From Nocardia vinacea (GTDB lineage Bacteria; Actinomycetota; Actinomycetes; Mycobacteriales; Mycobacteriaceae), in contig NZ_CP109149.1 of assembly GCF_035920345.1 (NCBI RefSeq), positions 1,426,001-1,490,000 on the forward strand: DNA of 64,000 nt, given 5' to 3'. Shown piece after piece: positions 1 to 7,610 of this stretch. The stretch's first letter is position 1. Each line of letters opens with the position of its first letter. Under the pieces are notes generated by a model. It was not told the DNA's origin. It ran no database searches and worked only from the letters and a program-made list of their open reading frames with translations. The translations under genes and the position numbers were made by a program.

Positions 1-1
1 G

Positions 2-355
2 AACTTCGGGTCGATCAACTCGGTGGGCGCGGAGAAGATGCTGACCACCTACACTGCCAGCAAAGGAGCAGTGCTGACCCTGACCAAGGCGATCGCGCTG
101 GACTTCGGGGCGCAGGGGATCCGGGCCAACACGCTGTGCCCCGGTTTCGTGGATACGCCACTGAATGTGCCGCATTACACCGCGCTCGGTGGGCGGGAAG
201 CGCTCGACGCCGGGCTGGCGGACTTCCAGCCGATCGGTCGTCCGATCCTGCCGCTCGAAATCGCCCACTCCGTTGCGTTCCTGCTCTCGGACCACTCCAC
301 CGCCATCACCGGGACGGCGTTCATCGTGGACGGCGGCGTCCTGGCCGGAGCCTGA
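2..355 (+). CDS. SDR-family oxidoreductase, C-terminal part (cut by window edge)
   Basis: Partial gene that runs in from the left edge; only the last 117 codons are present. The visible part carries the second half of the short-chain dehydrogenase active site: the Ser region (GSINS), the YxxxK motif in YTASKGAV, the IRANTLCPGFVDTP segment after it, and the family C-terminus TGTAFIVDGGVLAGA. This marks a classical NAD(P)-dependent SDR, probably oxidising an alcohol or reducing a ketone. The substrate cannot be told. It lies upstream of the GMC dehydrogenase gene on the same strand, but an operator-like site separates them, so they need not be co-transcribed. Confidence 0.9.
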   Translation, partial: NFGSINSVGAEKMLTTYTASKGAVLTLTKAIALDFGAQGIRANTLCPGFVDTPLNVPHYTALGGREALDAGLADFQPIGRPILPLEIAHSVAFLLSDHSTAITGTAFIVDGGVLAGA

Positions 356-413
356 CCGATTCGTGACGGCGCCGGTTCGGGCATCGAAGTTGGCGACTGC
401 GCGTAATTTAAAT

Positions 414-423
414 CTGTCGACAA
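414..423. promoter_or_regulatory. GntR-type operator, copy 1 (CTGTCGACAA)
   Basis: CTGTCGACAA, one mismatch from the palindrome TTGTCGACAA found in three other intergenic regions of the first 14 kb. It lies 18 bp before the GTG start of the GMC dehydrogenase gene, where a bound repressor would block the promoter or early transcription. GntR/FCD regulators commonly bind TNGTNNNACNA-like palindromes, and a gene of that family lies at 2713-3435. Confidence 0.6.
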
Positions 424-441
424 TCGACGAAAGGGGTCGAC

Positions 442-2091
442 GTGACCACCTTCAAGCCTGAGCCCGCACCTGATGTCGTCCACCATGAACCCGTTGACGT
501 GCTCGTGATCGGTGCGGGTCCTTCCGGAGCGGTCGTCACGCACACCGCCGCGGTCGCGGGACTCTCGGTGTTGTGTTTGGAACAGGGCGACTGGGTCAAT
601 CCCAGCGACTTTCCGGCCAACCATCCCGAGTGGGAACTGCTCATCCAGCACGACTGGGCGCACGACCCGAACGTTCGCGCCCTGCCCGCCGACTACCCGG
701 TCGACGTGACCGACTCGGATATGTGGCCGGTGATGTTCAACGGGGTGGGCGGTGGATCCATCTTCTACGGTGCGGAGTGGCCGCGCCTGCTCCCGTCGGA
801 TTTCCGGGTCAAGTCCCTTGACGGTGTCGCCGACGATTGGCCCATCGATTACGACGATCTGAAGCCGTATCACGATGAGGTCGACCGGTTCATCGGTGTC
901 TCCGGCCTGGATGGCGATACCGCCTATCCGCCTGGGCTGGAGTATCCCTTGCCACCGCACCCGCTGGGCAAGCCGGGCATGACGGCCGCCGCCGCCGCCA
1001 ACAAACTCGGCTGGCACTGGTGGCCCGGTACGAACGCCATTCCCAGCCAGAAGAACAAAACCCTCGCGCAGTGCGCACGAATGGGCGTCTGCGAATGGGG
1101 TTGTCCGCAGGGCGCCAAGGCGTCCTTCGATTTGATCTACCTGCCGCAGGCGCAACAGGCCGGTGCGCGGGTGCAGACGGGCGCGCGGGTGCGCCGGGTG
1201 CGCACCGACCGATCCGGGCAGGCCACCGGCGCGGAGTGGGTTGATCGTTCTGGAACGATTCATTTCCAGCCCGCGCGGGCAGTGGTGGTGTGCGCCAACG
1301 GAATCGGGACGCCCAGACTGCTGTTGCTGTCGGCCGACGAGTCGCATCCCGACGGTCTGGCCAACTCTTCCGGGCAGGTGGGCCGCAACCTGATGCTGCA
1401 CCCCAATTGTGGCTCGATGGGTTTCTACGACGAGAACTTGGAAAGCTGGCGGGGTCCGGCCGGCCAGCTGATCCATTCGATGCAGTTCTACGACACCGAT
1501 CTGTCGCGTGGCTTCGTTCGTGGGGCGAAGCTGCACGCGTTGCCGACACCTGGGCCGCTCAATGCGATCGTCGAACATCGTGGGCTCGACTTCGACGAGG
1601 TGTGGGGGCCGGCGATCCATGATGTGGCCCGCGCCGCCAACAACGGGATCCTGTGGGCGGCGAACGTGGAAGACCTACCCGAAGAACACAATCGGGTGAC
1701 TCTGTCGACCGACCTGATCGACAGCGATGGGTTGCCTGCGCCGAAGATCGAGTACCGGGTCAGCGAAAACACCCGCAAGATCCTCCAATTCACCGTCGAC
1801 CGGATGGTGGAGCTGCACCAGGCCGCCGGGGCCCGGCGGATCTTCACCAAGGAGTTGTGGATCGACCAGCCGGGTCATCTGCTCGGCACCGCCCGCATGG
1901 GTAGCGATCCGGCGACATCGGTCGTCGATTCCTATGGCCGGGCCCACGACGTCGGCAATCTCTACATTGCCGACGGCAGCATCTTCGTCACTTCCGGTTC
2001 GGCGAATCCCACCTGCACGATCACGGCTCTCGCGTTGCGGGTGGGCAAACAGCTCGTCGAGGACCTCAATGCTGGAAAGGCCGCACGATGA
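442..2091 (+). CDS. GMC-family oxidoreductase (FAD-dependent polyol/sugar dehydrogenase-like)
   Basis: A 549-residue FAD enzyme of the glucose-methanol-choline family. The N-terminal Rossmann motif is VIGAGPSG, followed by EQGDW; GVGGGSIFYGAEWPRL is the FAD-attachment region; the C-terminal half carries GTARMGSDPATSVVDSYGR and LYIADGSIFVTSGSANPT, the usual catalytic and FAD-closing segments. A cysteine-rich patch (CARMGVCEWGCPQG, about residues 212-225) is typical of the gluconate/sorbitol dehydrogenase branch. The GTG start is set by GAAAGGGG just upstream. The next gene overlaps by 4 bp and encodes a matching small subunit. The substrate is not known; a polyol, sugar or sugar acid is likely. 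Confidence 0.88.
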   Translation: MTTFKPEPAPDVVHHEPVDVLVIGAGPSGAVVTHTAAVAGLSVLCLEQGDWVNPSDFPANHPEWELLIQHDWAHDPNVRALPADYPVDVTDSDMWPVMFNGVGGGSIFYGAEWPRLLPSDFRVKSLDGVADDWPIDYDDLKPYHDEVDRFIGVSGLDGDTAYPPGLEYPLPPHPLGKPGMTAAAAANKLGWHWWPGTNAIPSQKNKTLAQCARMGVCEWGCPQGAKASFDLIYLPQAQQAGARVQTGARVRRVRTDRSGQATGAEWVDRSGTIHFQPARAVVVCANGIGTPRLLLLSADESHPDGLANSSGQVGRNLMLHPNCGSMGFYDENLESWRGPAGQLIHSMQFYDTDLSRGFVRGAKLHALPTPGPLNAIVEHRGLDFDEVWGPAIHDVARAANNGILWAANVEDLPEEHNRVTLSTDLIDSDGLPAPKIEYRVSENTRKILQFTVDRMVELHQAAGARRIFTKELWIDQPGHLLGTARMGSDPATSVVDSYGRAHDVGNLYIADGSIFVTSGSANPTCTITALALRVGKQLVEDLNAGKAAR

Positions 2092-2600
2092 CCAATATCT
2101 CGCCGCTCGAGTCGCTGCGGTCGAATACGCCGCGGCCGTCGGTACCGCCGCGCCGCCTGCTCCCGCCGCGCCCGCTGGATCCGCAGCAGTGGGAGGGGCT
2201 GCTGCGCATCGCGGACTGCCTGATTCCCGCCGTCGGTCCGAATCCGGTTGCCAGTGAGGCGGAGGACTACGGCCGATACCTGGAACTCGCCTTGGCCGCG
2301 CGGGCGGATGCCTTCGACACGATCGTTCGAGTCATCGACGAGCTGGCCGGGGTGGCGGACGAGGAGTTGCGCGCGGCGTTGAAACAGCTGTGGGCACAGG
2401 ACAGCGCTGCCTTCGATCCGGTGTCGAATGTCGTGGCCGGCGCCTATTTCATGACGCCGCAGGTGAAGGCGCTGATCGGTTATCCGGGGCAGCACCGTGA
2501 TCCGGCGGGCCTGGAAGAAGCGGCCGACGAGTTGGAGTCCGGGATTCTCGACCCAGTGCTGGAACGCGGCCATTTCTACGTGCCGACGGACGGTGGCTAG
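2088..2600 (+). CDS. Gluconate 2-dehydrogenase subunit 3-like small subunit
   Basis: A 170-residue protein whose ATGA start overlaps the stop of the GMC dehydrogenase gene, so the two are translationally coupled. The pattern LDPQQWEGLLRIADCLIPA and the C-terminal IGYPGQ segment fit the gamma (subunit 3) family that accompanies GMC dehydrogenases. Family members usually carry a Tat signal that exports the folded complex; none is visible here. The N-terminus is proline- and arginine-rich (about residues 15-30) without a hydrophobic core, so the complex may stay in the cytoplasm. No cytochrome c subunit gene follows, which leaves the electron acceptor unknown. Confidence 0.7.
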   Translation: MTNISPLESLRSNTPRPSVPPRRLLPPRPLDPQQWEGLLRIADCLIPAVGPNPVASEAEDYGRYLELALAARADAFDTIVRVIDELAGVADEELRAALKQLWAQDSAAFDPVSNVVAGAYFMTPQVKALIGYPGQHRDPAGLEEAADELESGILDPVLERGHFYVPTDGG

Positions 2601-2623
2601 TAGGGCGCACGGTTTTTGCTCTA

Positions 2624-2633
2624 TTGTCGACAA
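2624..2633. promoter_or_regulatory. GntR-type operator, copy 2 (TTGTCGACAA)
   Basis: Perfect 10-bp palindrome TTGTCGACAA, with partial symmetry extending outward (CTA on the left, CAG on the right). It is centred about 85 bp before the GntR regulator start, so it could serve autoregulation. The same core recurs before the GMC gene, the APC permease gene and the DapA-family gene. Confidence 0.7.
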
Positions 2634-2712
2634 CAGAACCTTCGACAGGTAGCGGCGTGCGATCGGCCACGGCGGGCACGCCGCCGAAGTCAGGCGTCAG
2701 AAAGGACAGCAC

Positions 2713-3435
2713 ATGACTGTCGCCCCGAACCGTACGCAGCGGGCAAGTTCCGCCGCGGACGACGAGGTCACATTCGGCAAAATCGAGCAGCGAACCACTC
2801 CCGGCGCGGTCGCGGATGTGCTGCGCAGCGCGATCCTCGCTGGCAAACTCGCGCCGGGCAGCCAACTCCGAGAGGCGCATCTGGCAGCGGATCTAGGTGT
2901 CAGTCGGGCGCCGTTGCGCGAGGCCTTCGCCATCCTGACCGATGAAGGCTTGGTGGAAAAGGTCGCCTATCGTGGCGCCTTCGTGGCGCAGGTGAGCCCC
3001 CGCGAGGTCGAGGAGATGGCCAACATCCGGCGGCGGCTCGAGCCGTACGCGGTCGAACTGGCGCTGCCCAAACTCCACGGGCCGGGCCGATCGAAGGCGT
3101 TGCGCGCGCTACAGGAGATGGCCCGCGCCGCCGACAACGGTGATCTCAGTGAGAGCGTGCGCGCGCATATGCGCTTTCACCGGGTGTTCTACGAACTGTC
3201 GGGCAACGGACTGTTGCTCGATCTGTGGCGCGGCTGGGAAGCGCAACTGCAGATGTTCCTGTCGGTGGACCACCGGTCCTTCGCTGATCTGCACGATGTC
3301 GTCGCCGAGCACGAACGGCTGATGTCGATCATCGACACCGGAGACCTGGCGGCCATCACCCGGGAGATCGATCGCCATGTGCACGGTGTGATATCCGATG
3401 CCGACGCCGGGCGTACTGGTACGGCGGATGCGTGA
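2713..3435 (+). CDS. GntR-family transcriptional regulator, FCD type
   Basis: A 240-residue regulator. A winged helix lies at about residues 28-95 (VADVLRSAILAGKLAPGSQL and LAADLGVSRAPLREAFAIL, the signature GntR HTH). An FCD ligand-binding domain follows, with histidines that commonly hold a metal (HMRFHRVFYE, HERL, HVHG). FCD regulators usually repress catabolic genes until a carboxylate-type ligand binds. The start is supported by AAAGGA 8 bp upstream. A perfect TTGTCGACAA lies in its own promoter region, and three related sites mark nearby operons, so this is the best candidate for their controller. It overlaps the next gene by 8 bp. Confidence 0.92.
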   Translation: MTVAPNRTQRASSAADDEVTFGKIEQRTTPGAVADVLRSAILAGKLAPGSQLREAHLAADLGVSRAPLREAFAILTDEGLVEKVAYRGAFVAQVSPREVEEMANIRRRLEPYAVELALPKLHGPGRSKALRALQEMARAADNGDLSESVRAHMRFHRVFYELSGNGLLLDLWRGWEAQLQMFLSVDHRSFADLHDVVAEHERLMSIIDTGDLAAITREIDRHVHGVISDADAGRTGTADA

Positions 3436-5248
3436 GTACAGCGACTTCCTCGGCGGCCAGTCGCCTTACGACAATCTGGAGGCTCACGACCTGCAGATGC
3501 TGGCCCGCCTGGTGGATGTCCAGTACTTCACCGCGGGCTCGGTGATCGTCGAGGCCGGCGGTGCCGCTCTCGACCGTTTCTATGTGGTCCGGACCGGCGA
3601 GGTCGAGGTGATGGACCGTGGCCGGGTGATCGATGTGCTCGGCCCCGGGGAAACCTTCGGCCATATTTCGGTGCTGTCCGGGCTCGCTCCGCCGCTATCG
3701 GTACGTGCCTCGGAAGATACGCTGTGTTATCGGCTTCCCGATCCGCGGCCGACGTTGCAGCATCCCGATCGGCTGCGGTTCCGCCACTACGGCACCGTCG
3801 TCACGCGCGAGCGCCTGGCGCGCTCGGGTCTGGTCGATCAGTCGGTCCGGGCGGCGCGGGAACAGATGCGCCCGGTCGTATGGCTGCCCATCGATGCGAC
3901 GATCGCGGAGGCCGCCGACATCATCACTGCGGCCGGACAGTCCTGTGCCCTGCTTCGGCGTGGCGGCGAGTACGGCATCGTCACCGACAACGACTTCCGA
4001 AACGCTTGGGGGAGTGGAGGTCTCGACGCGCACACGCCGGTCGAGAAGATCACCTCCTTCCCCGCCACCACCGTCGGCGCGGACACGCTGGTGGCGGACG
4101 CTTTCCTGACGATGGTGGAGTCGGGACTGCATCATTTGGTGGTGGCCGGTCAGGGGGAGCGGCCGATCGGAATTCTGCGGGTGGTGGACCTGGCCTCCGC
4201 CGAGGTGCGCAATCCCCTGGTGATCCGTCGTGCCATCGATTCCGCGACCACCATCGATGAACTCGCCGCCGCGGCGGCGCTGCTGAAACCGACTTGGGTG
4301 GAGTTGTGCGATACCGGTGTATCGGTGATGCATGTGGCAGGGCTGCTGTCGGCGGTGATCGATGCCCTATTGCAGAAGATCATCGCGCTCACCGAGATCG
4401 GCGACGATCTCGTGCCCCACGCGACGTCTTGGCTGGTGCTGGGATCGGTGGCGCGGCGCGAGCCGTTGCCGCTCTCGGATGTCGATACCGGGCTGGTCTG
4501 GGAAGACCTGCCCGATCAGCCGTCACCGTTCGGCCGGTTGCATCACTGGGCCGACAACATCCTGAGCAATATGGAGCGCTGTGGTCTGGCGCGTTGCGCG
4601 GACGGCGCCAACGCGACCAACCCCGCGTTCGCGAAGTCGCTGCCGGACTGGGTCAGCACCGCCACCTCATGGATCACGACCCCCACCCAGGAGAACGCGC
4701 TGCTGCTGTCGTCCATGATCGCCGACAGCAGGCCGTTGACCAATCTTTCTGTGGGACGGGCGGTTTCGGACGCGATGCTCGGCACCGCGCGCGGCCGCGA
4801 CTATCTGGCGGCGCTGCTGCGATACACGATCGCGCGCCGGCCACCGGTGGGTTTCGTGCGCAACTTCGTCGTCGAGCACTCCGGAGCGAATCGCGGCCAC
4901 CTGGATCTGAAGGCCGGTGGGCTGACGCCGATCGCGTCGCTGGGGCGGTGGATCGCCATCGTCACCGGTGACGATCGCGGATCGACGGTCACCCGCCTGC
5001 GCCGGGGCGCCGACGCCAATCTGCTGACCGCCGACGAATGCGAAACTCTCGTACGCGCATTCGAATACCTCTACGAACTCATTTTGCGCAACGAGATCGA
5101 GGCCATCCGCCAGGGCATTCGCCCGACGACGTGGGTGGCGCCCGGCCACCTCGATACCCTGACCCGCCGCTACCTGCGGGAGGCATTCCGGTCGGTGGCG
5201 GAGGTGCAGAACCGCCTCGACAGCGAATGGGTCTCGCGACTGTCATGA
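3428..5248 (+). CDS. Cyclic-nucleotide-binding / CBS / DUF294 nucleotidyltransferase-like protein
   Basis: A 606-residue regulatory protein. In order: a CAP-like cNMP domain (about 10-110, with FYVVRTGEVEV and LGPGETFGHISVLSG), two CBS repeats (about 145-265), a nucleotidyltransferase-like domain with GSVARREPLPLSDVDTGL (residues 339-356; GS plus DxD-like acidic residues), and a helical DUF294 C-terminal domain. Start chosen at the ATG overlapping the GntR stop, which removes ten residues from the longest reading. This architecture, next to a DnaQ-like exonuclease gene, is well known beside acetate/solute permease operons (actP-acs) and is thought to couple nucleotide signals to transport or to acyl-CoA synthetase activity. 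Here an APC permease follows. Confidence 0.85.
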   Translation: MREYSDFLGGQSPYDNLEAHDLQMLARLVDVQYFTAGSVIVEAGGAALDRFYVVRTGEVEVMDRGRVIDVLGPGETFGHISVLSGLAPPLSVRASEDTLCYRLPDPRPTLQHPDRLRFRHYGTVVTRERLARSGLVDQSVRAAREQMRPVVWLPIDATIAEAADIITAAGQSCALLRRGGEYGIVTDNDFRNAWGSGGLDAHTPVEKITSFPATTVGADTLVADAFLTMVESGLHHLVVAGQGERPIGILRVVDLASAEVRNPLVIRRAIDSATTIDELAAAAALLKPTWVELCDTGVSVMHVAGLLSAVIDALLQKIIALTEIGDDLVPHATSWLVLGSVARREPLPLSDVDTGLVWEDLPDQPSPFGRLHHWADNILSNMERCGLARCADGANATNPAFAKSLPDWVSTATSWITTPTQENALLLSSMIADSRPLTNLSVGRAVSDAMLGTARGRDYLAALLRYTIARRPPVGFVRNFVVEHSGANRGHLDLKAGGLTPIASLGRWIAIVTGDDRGSTVTRLRRGADANLLTADECETLVRAFEYLYELILRNEIEAIRQGIRPTTWVAPGHLDTLTRRYLREAFRSVAEVQNRLDSEWVSRLS

Positions 5249-5889
5249 TCGGTTCGTTCGGCCGCCGTCGCGCCGATCCGCTCGCCTGTTCGGTCGATGC
5301 GGCGGAGTACCTGGTCATCGACCTCGAGACCACCGGCCCCCACCCCGCCCTCGACAGCATCGTCTCCTACGGTGTGGTCCCCATCCGCGAGGGCGTAGTC
5401 CTGTCGTCGCAGGGGGAATACGGCCTCGTCCGTCCCGGCACCGCGATGGCAGCTCCGTCCATCGCCATCCATACGCTTCGGCCCTGCGATCTGCTGGCCG
5501 CGCCACCCGAAGGTGAAGCCGTGCACCGGCTGGATCGGCTGCTCTCGGGGCGCGTGCTGGTCGCCCACTCAGCGTGGTTCGAATGCGACCTGCTGAAGCC
5601 GGCCTTCCGGCGCAGCGGGCTCGCGTTCGCGCCCCCGGTCATCGATACCGCCGCTATGGCGCGTGCCGCCGGACTGGCTCCCGCCGGACACCACGGTGAG
5701 CCCGGTCTGGAGTGGCTGTGTGATTCGCTGGGAGTTCCGGTTACCGACCGGCACCACGCACTCGGTGATGCGGTGACCGCCGCGCAACTGTTCGTTGTCT
5801 TGGCAGCCCGGCTGACCGGACTCGGATATACGACCGCGCGGTCGCTGGTCGAGCTCACTGCCGCGGAGCGGCATCTCGGCCTCCGATGA
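5245..5889 (+). CDS. DnaQ-like 3'-5' exonuclease (DEDDh family)
   Basis: A 214-residue exonuclease-like protein with an ATGA overlap to the DUF294 gene. Motif I is VIDLETTGPHP (catalytic D and E), motif II is VAHSAWFECDLL, and motif III is HHALGDAVTAAQLF (catalytic H and D). The aspartate usually found in motif II (N/HxxFD) is glutamate here (WFE), which may alter metal binding. Longer readings start inside the previous gene and are not favoured. The pairing with a cNMP/CBS/DUF294 gene is conserved in bacteria, so a specialised signalling role is more likely than replication proofreading. Confidence 0.85.
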   Translation: MIGSFGRRRADPLACSVDAAEYLVIDLETTGPHPALDSIVSYGVVPIREGVVLSSQGEYGLVRPGTAMAAPSIAIHTLRPCDLLAAPPEGEAVHRLDRLLSGRVLVAHSAWFECDLLKPAFRRSGLAFAPPVIDTAAMARAAGLAPAGHHGEPGLEWLCDSLGVPVTDRHHALGDAVTAAQLFVVLAARLTGLGYTTARSLVELTAAERHLGLR

Positions 5890-5946
5890 CCGGAAATTAA
5901 CTTTGCCGAAACACATTGTGATCGCAGACACGGCGAGTTAGTATTA

Positions 5947-5956
5947 TTGTCGACAA
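5947..5956. promoter_or_regulatory. GntR-type operator, copy 3 (TTGTCGACAA)
   Basis: Perfect TTGTCGACAA in an AT-rich stretch 129 bp before the APC permease gene, the third intergenic copy of the motif. It probably controls the permease-aldehyde dehydrogenase-kinase operon. The AT-rich TTAGTATTA just left of it could be part of the promoter. Confidence 0.7.
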
Positions 5957-6005
5957 ACGACAGTAGACTAACTCCGATCACGGACCGACGTCGCTGTTAT
6001 CTTCC

Positions 6006-6021
6006 AGCCGCGTTCGCGGCT
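6006..6021 (+). other. Hairpin in the permease leader
   Basis: AGCCGCG-TT-CGCGGCT forms a perfect 7-bp stem in the 129-nt stretch between the operator and the permease start. It could be a small leader structure or part of an attenuator. No riboswitch class was recognised. Confidence 0.4.
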
Positions 6022-6085
6022 ACATATCGGTAACCCGGCCCAGCGAGCCGAGGAACCACGCTAAATCAGGCAAGCGAGGCCGTAC

Positions 6086-7573
6086 ATGTCAACAATTCCT
6101 GAGCAACCCGATCTGTCGACCGATTCGCCGGACCGGACCGGGAGCTTCGATCGGGGTGCGGTCGATGCCGATACGGCACACCTGGAGAAGCTCGGCTACA
6201 AGCAGGAACTCAATCGCACGCTGGGACTGTTCTCGTCGTTCGGGGTGCAGTTCACCTCGATCGCGATCGCGTCCAGCGTCTTCACCACACTGATCGTCGG
6301 ATTCGGATTCTTCGGACCAGCGTCGTTCTGGTCGTTTCTGGTCGGCGGCGGGCTGCAGGTTCTCACGGTGGGGCTGGCGGTGGCGCAACTGGTCTCCGCG
6401 TATCCGCTTGCCGGTGGCGTCTATCAGATCACCGGACGAATCACCGGCAAGCCGTGGCTGGCCTGGCAGACCGGGTGGTGGTTACTCATCGCCCATACCG
6501 TCGCCGTGACGGCGGTCGCGGTGAGTATCGCCCCCTTCGTCGCGGGTTGGTTCGGCGTGTCCTTCACCGAGCAGAGCGACGCGCTGCCTTGGGCGATCGG
6601 GTTGATCGTGCTCGGCACGCTCATCAATCTTGCCGGGGTCAAGGTCGCCGCCATCTGCAACAACGTCGGCGTCGCAGCCGAGGTGCTGTGCGTGGTGGCT
6701 CTGATCGTCGTACTGCTGGTGGTCAAACACCCGACCCAGCCGTTGTCGTTCCTCAGCGACTCCGGCGGGACGGTGAACTCCGGACACTGGTTCGTACCGT
6801 TCCTGTTCGCCATGATCCTTCCCGCTTACCTGATTTCCTCGTTCGATGCCACCGGCAACGCCTCCGAGGAGACCAAGGGCGCGGCGCTCAAGGCCCCGAT
6901 GGCATCGGTGCTGGCGAACATCTCCTCCTACATCGTCGGAATTTTCATGATCGCGTTGATCGTGCTGGCGATTCAGGATCTGCCCGCCGTGATGGCCAGT
7001 GATACGCCGGTCAAGCTGATCCTCGACACTGCCGTGGGTACGGCATTCGCGAACGTCTTCGAGGCCGTCGCTATCGTCGCGCTCTTCGCCGCTCTGGTCA
7101 TGTTGCAGCTCACCGGCATTCGGGTGCTGTGGGCGCAGGCCCGTGACGGCCAGATTCCCGGTGCGCACTGGCTGCGCAAGGTAAGTGCACAGCGCATTCC
7201 GTTCAATGCGGCGCTCACCATTCTCGCGCTTTCGGTGGTCTTCGCCCTGTGGTCGTCGCTGCTGTCCGTGCTCACCGCGATGACGGCGCTGGCCTGGGGT
7301 CTGGCCTACGGCGTCGTCGTGACCGTCGGCGCCTACGCGGTACTGCGCCGCAAGCTGCCGCAACACCCCTGGCACTACGGGCGGGTGAGTCCGATCATCT
7401 TCATCCTGTCCATCGCATGGTCGGTGGTGCTGTGCGCGCTGCTGATCAAGTCCGATCCGGTCCATGTCGGCCTGGGAATGCTGGCGGTAATCGTCGCGGG
7501 CGGCGTCATCTATCGCGCCATCCCCGCGAACAGGCGGGGCAAGTCCATCGACACCAACCAAGGACATCTGTGA
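6086..7573 (+). CDS. APC-family amino acid/amine permease
   Basis: A 495-residue integral membrane protein with about twelve hydrophobic segments. The N-terminal motif LEKLGYKQELNRTLGLFSSF followed by FGFFGPASFWSF, and the inner segment SSFDATGNASEETKGA, match the choline/GABA/ethanolamine branch of the amino acid-polyamine-organocation superfamily. It should import an amino acid or amine by cation symport. It heads an operon with an aldehyde dehydrogenase gene 37 bp downstream, which suits amine or amino acid oxidation through an aldehyde. A TTGTCGACAA site lies upstream. The substrate cannot be fixed from sequence; hydroxyproline or an amino alcohol are candidates given the DapA-like and racemase-like genes nearby. 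Confidence 0.88.
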   Translation: MSTIPEQPDLSTDSPDRTGSFDRGAVDADTAHLEKLGYKQELNRTLGLFSSFGVQFTSIAIASSVFTTLIVGFGFFGPASFWSFLVGGGLQVLTVGLAVAQLVSAYPLAGGVYQITGRITGKPWLAWQTGWWLLIAHTVAVTAVAVSIAPFVAGWFGVSFTEQSDALPWAIGLIVLGTLINLAGVKVAAICNNVGVAAEVLCVVALIVVLLVVKHPTQPLSFLSDSGGTVNSGHWFVPFLFAMILPAYLISSFDATGNASEETKGAALKAPMASVLANISSYIVGIFMIALIVLAIQDLPAVMASDTPVKLILDTAVGTAFANVFEAVAIVALFAALVMLQLTGIRVLWAQARDGQIPGAHWLRKVSAQRIPFNAALTILALSVVFALWSSLLSVLTAMTALAWGLAYGVVVTVGAYAVLRRKLPQHPWHYGRVSPIIFILSIAWSVVLCALLIKSDPVHVGLGMLAVIVAGGVIYRAIPANRRGKSIDTNQGHL

Positions 7574-7610
7574 GGACGATCCTCACCTCATCGAAGGGAA
7601 ATTCCGACTC

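Noticed and set aside
175..1620. 481-codon open frame on the minus strand
   Set aside because: Antisense to the GMC dehydrogenase gene; Arg/Gly/His-rich translation without any family motif. Such long mirror frames are usual in high-GC DNA.
5957..6085. Possible c-di-AMP (ydaO-type) riboswitch before the permease
   Set aside because: GGAACCA occurs, but the other conserved blocks such as GGGGTGAATC are absent and the leader is too short for the class.
6482..7567. 361-codon open frame on the minus strand
   Set aside because: Antisense to the APC permease; the translation is strongly charged and repetitive with no domain.
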